The position numbers and the translations under genes were made by a program. Of a DNA stretch of 64,000 nt, positions 63,309 to 64,000 are shown in pieces. The stretch is from VAZQ01 sp963817015 (lineage in GTDB: Bacteria > Pseudomonadota > Alphaproteobacteria > Rhizobiales > Xanthobacteraceae), in the NCBI GenBank assembly GCA_963817015.1, contig CAWFMV010000012.1, positions 1 through 64,000 on the forward strand, in the 5' to 3' direction. The notes beneath the pieces were generated by a model. The model was not told the origin of the DNA and did no database searches. It saw nothing but the letters and a program-made list of their open reading frames with translations. The stretch's first letter is position 1, and each line of letters starts with the position of its first letter.

Positions 63309-64000
63309 CTATTGCCGCGCCGGCAGCGTAACGCGGAACCGCGCCCCACCGCCCGGCCGATCCTCCACTGCGATGGTCCCGCCGAGGCTCAGCACCAGAT
63401 GCCGCGCGATGGCAAGACCAAGCCCGGCGCCGCCACGATCGCGGTTGCGCGAAGCCTCGAGACGAAGGAACGGCTCGAAAATACGCTCTCGCTCGGCGGG
63501 CGGCACGCCCGGGCCGCGATCATCGACCAGCATGATGGCTTCGGTCCCGGCTTGGGTCCCAACCTGCGACAGCGTGACCGCCGCTTCGCCTCCGTATTTG
63601 ACGGCGTTGTCGATCAGGTTGCCAACGATGCGCGCGAGCGCAGCCGAACCACCCCAGACATGGATCGGCGTTGCCGACACATCACACTTGATAGTCTGAC
63701 CGGCCGCGGCGCGCTCGCTGCATTCGCGGCGGACAATCTCGGCAAGATCGACCTGCTCGCTGCGGTTACCTGCAAACGAAGTGCGCGCGAATGTGAGCGC
63801 GTCGTCCAGCAGCCCGCTCATCTCCTCGACATCACGAGTCGCGCGCTCCCTCATGTCAGGGTCCGGCATCATCTCGACGCGCAGCCGCAGCCGCGTCAGA
63901 TAGGTGCGCAGGTCGTGCGAGATTGCCGCCAGCATGAAGGTGCGGTTGCGCACCAGCTCCGCGATGCGCGACTGCATGCGATTGAAGGCGCCGATGAGCG
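63309..64000 (-). CDS. Sensor histidine kinase (EnvZ/OmpR-type), N-terminus outside the window
   Basis: The kinase half of a two-component sensor; the frame stays open to the window end, so the sensor and membrane parts lie beyond 64000. LIGAFNRMQSRIAELVRNR at the edge is the end of a HAMP domain; MLAAISHDLRTYLTRLRLRV carries the phospho-accepting His; NLIDNAVKYGGEA is the N box; LVDDRGPGVPPAERERIF and RGGAGLGLAIARHLVL are the G1 and G2 boxes. HDLRTYLTRLR instead of HDLRTPLTRLR lacks the usual Pro after Thr. Its regulator is presumably upstream. Follows the TRAP receptor by about 90 bp on the same strand but in its upstream direction, so it may regulate it (weak inference). Confidence 0.93.
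   Translation of the reverse strand, partial: LIGAFNRMQSRIAELVRNRTFMLAAISHDLRTYLTRLRLRVEMMPDPDMRERATRDVEEMSGLLDDALTFARTSFAGNRSEQVDLAEIVRRECSERAAAGQTIKCDVSATPIHVWGGSAALARIVGNLIDNAVKYGGEAAVTLSQVGTQAGTEAIMLVDDRGPGVPPAERERIFEPFLRLEASRNRDRGGAGLGLAIARHLVLSLGGTIAVEDRPGGGARFRVTLPARQ

Overview
The window reads as a chromosomal segment of a high-G+C alphaproteobacterium of the order Hyphomicrobiales, most likely near Bradyrhizobium, Rhodopseudomonas, Pseudolabrys or Xanthobacteraceae. Evidence: a GcrA cell-cycle regulator, a DUF2865 protein, a Ku/LigD end-joining operon, a short-type phosphatidylserine decarboxylase next to pssA, a cysS-GNAT-cimA gene order, several Bug, NMT1 and TRAP-type solute receptors, a FixK2-type box, and several families of palindromic intergenic repeats typical of these genomes. 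No rRNA, tRNA or CRISPR array was recognised.

Layout. 0.1-4.3 kb: ABC receptor, mmsA (frameshifted tail), ArsR regulator, GST. 4.3-14.4 kb: a visibly more A+T-rich, gene-poor stretch with small poorly known genes, including two paralogous pairs (75/79-aa MSWKVE proteins; 44/46-aa membrane proteins), a Cys-rich repeat protein and an SPFH protein, and with citrate synthase gltA standing alone in the middle. 14.5-23.2 kb: chemoreceptor, pssA-psd-ATM1-type ABC exporter, LOG phosphoribohydrolase, NMT1-like receptor, amidohydrolase. 23.3-28.4 kb: an unusual compact set (di-heme cytochrome c, TauD dioxygenase, CapA-like phosphoesterase, Bug receptor) and a UspA gene with a FixK-like box. 28.6-33.4 kb: outer-membrane barrel, cimA, a 38-aa membrane protein, GNAT, and a cysS with many frame breaks. 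34-38.4 kb: small secreted protein, MarR, maiA, EamA, DUF2865. 38.7-43.3 kb: the operon ku - BRCT/MerR/TPR fusion - ligD. 43.6-48.1 kb: small RHH-like protein, gcrA, HbpS-like protein, a GIY-YIG gene framed by perfect inverted repeats, nadE, dgkA. 48.3-54.5 kb: outer-membrane protein, DODA-type dioxygenase, class II DAHP synthase, gor, DUF2059, rpiA. 54.6-57.7 kb: nitrile hydratase operon (CobW-type GTPase, beta, alpha, accessory protein). 58-64 kb: gph, PEGA lipoprotein, moaA, small proteins, TRAP receptor, and a histidine kinase cut by the window end.

Most interesting: (1) a BRCT-MerR-TPR fusion translationally coupled between ku and ligD, a plausible unrecognised end-joining partner; (2) a GIY-YIG nuclease gene framed by identical 29-bp inverted REP-like palindromes, resembling a minimal mobile unit, with the same palindrome family inserted in frame in ligD; (3) a Co-type nitrile hydratase whose alpha subunit appears to carry a twin-arginine leader and whose operon encodes both known kinds of maturation factor.

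Caution: at least twelve genes show single-base frame breaks, concentrated at 32.0-33.4 kb (cysS) and 48.4-57.6 kb. Because cysS, gor, rpiA and aroG are housekeeping genes and the frames rejoin to give full-length products, sequence or assembly error is more likely than true decay. Those entries are described as composites.
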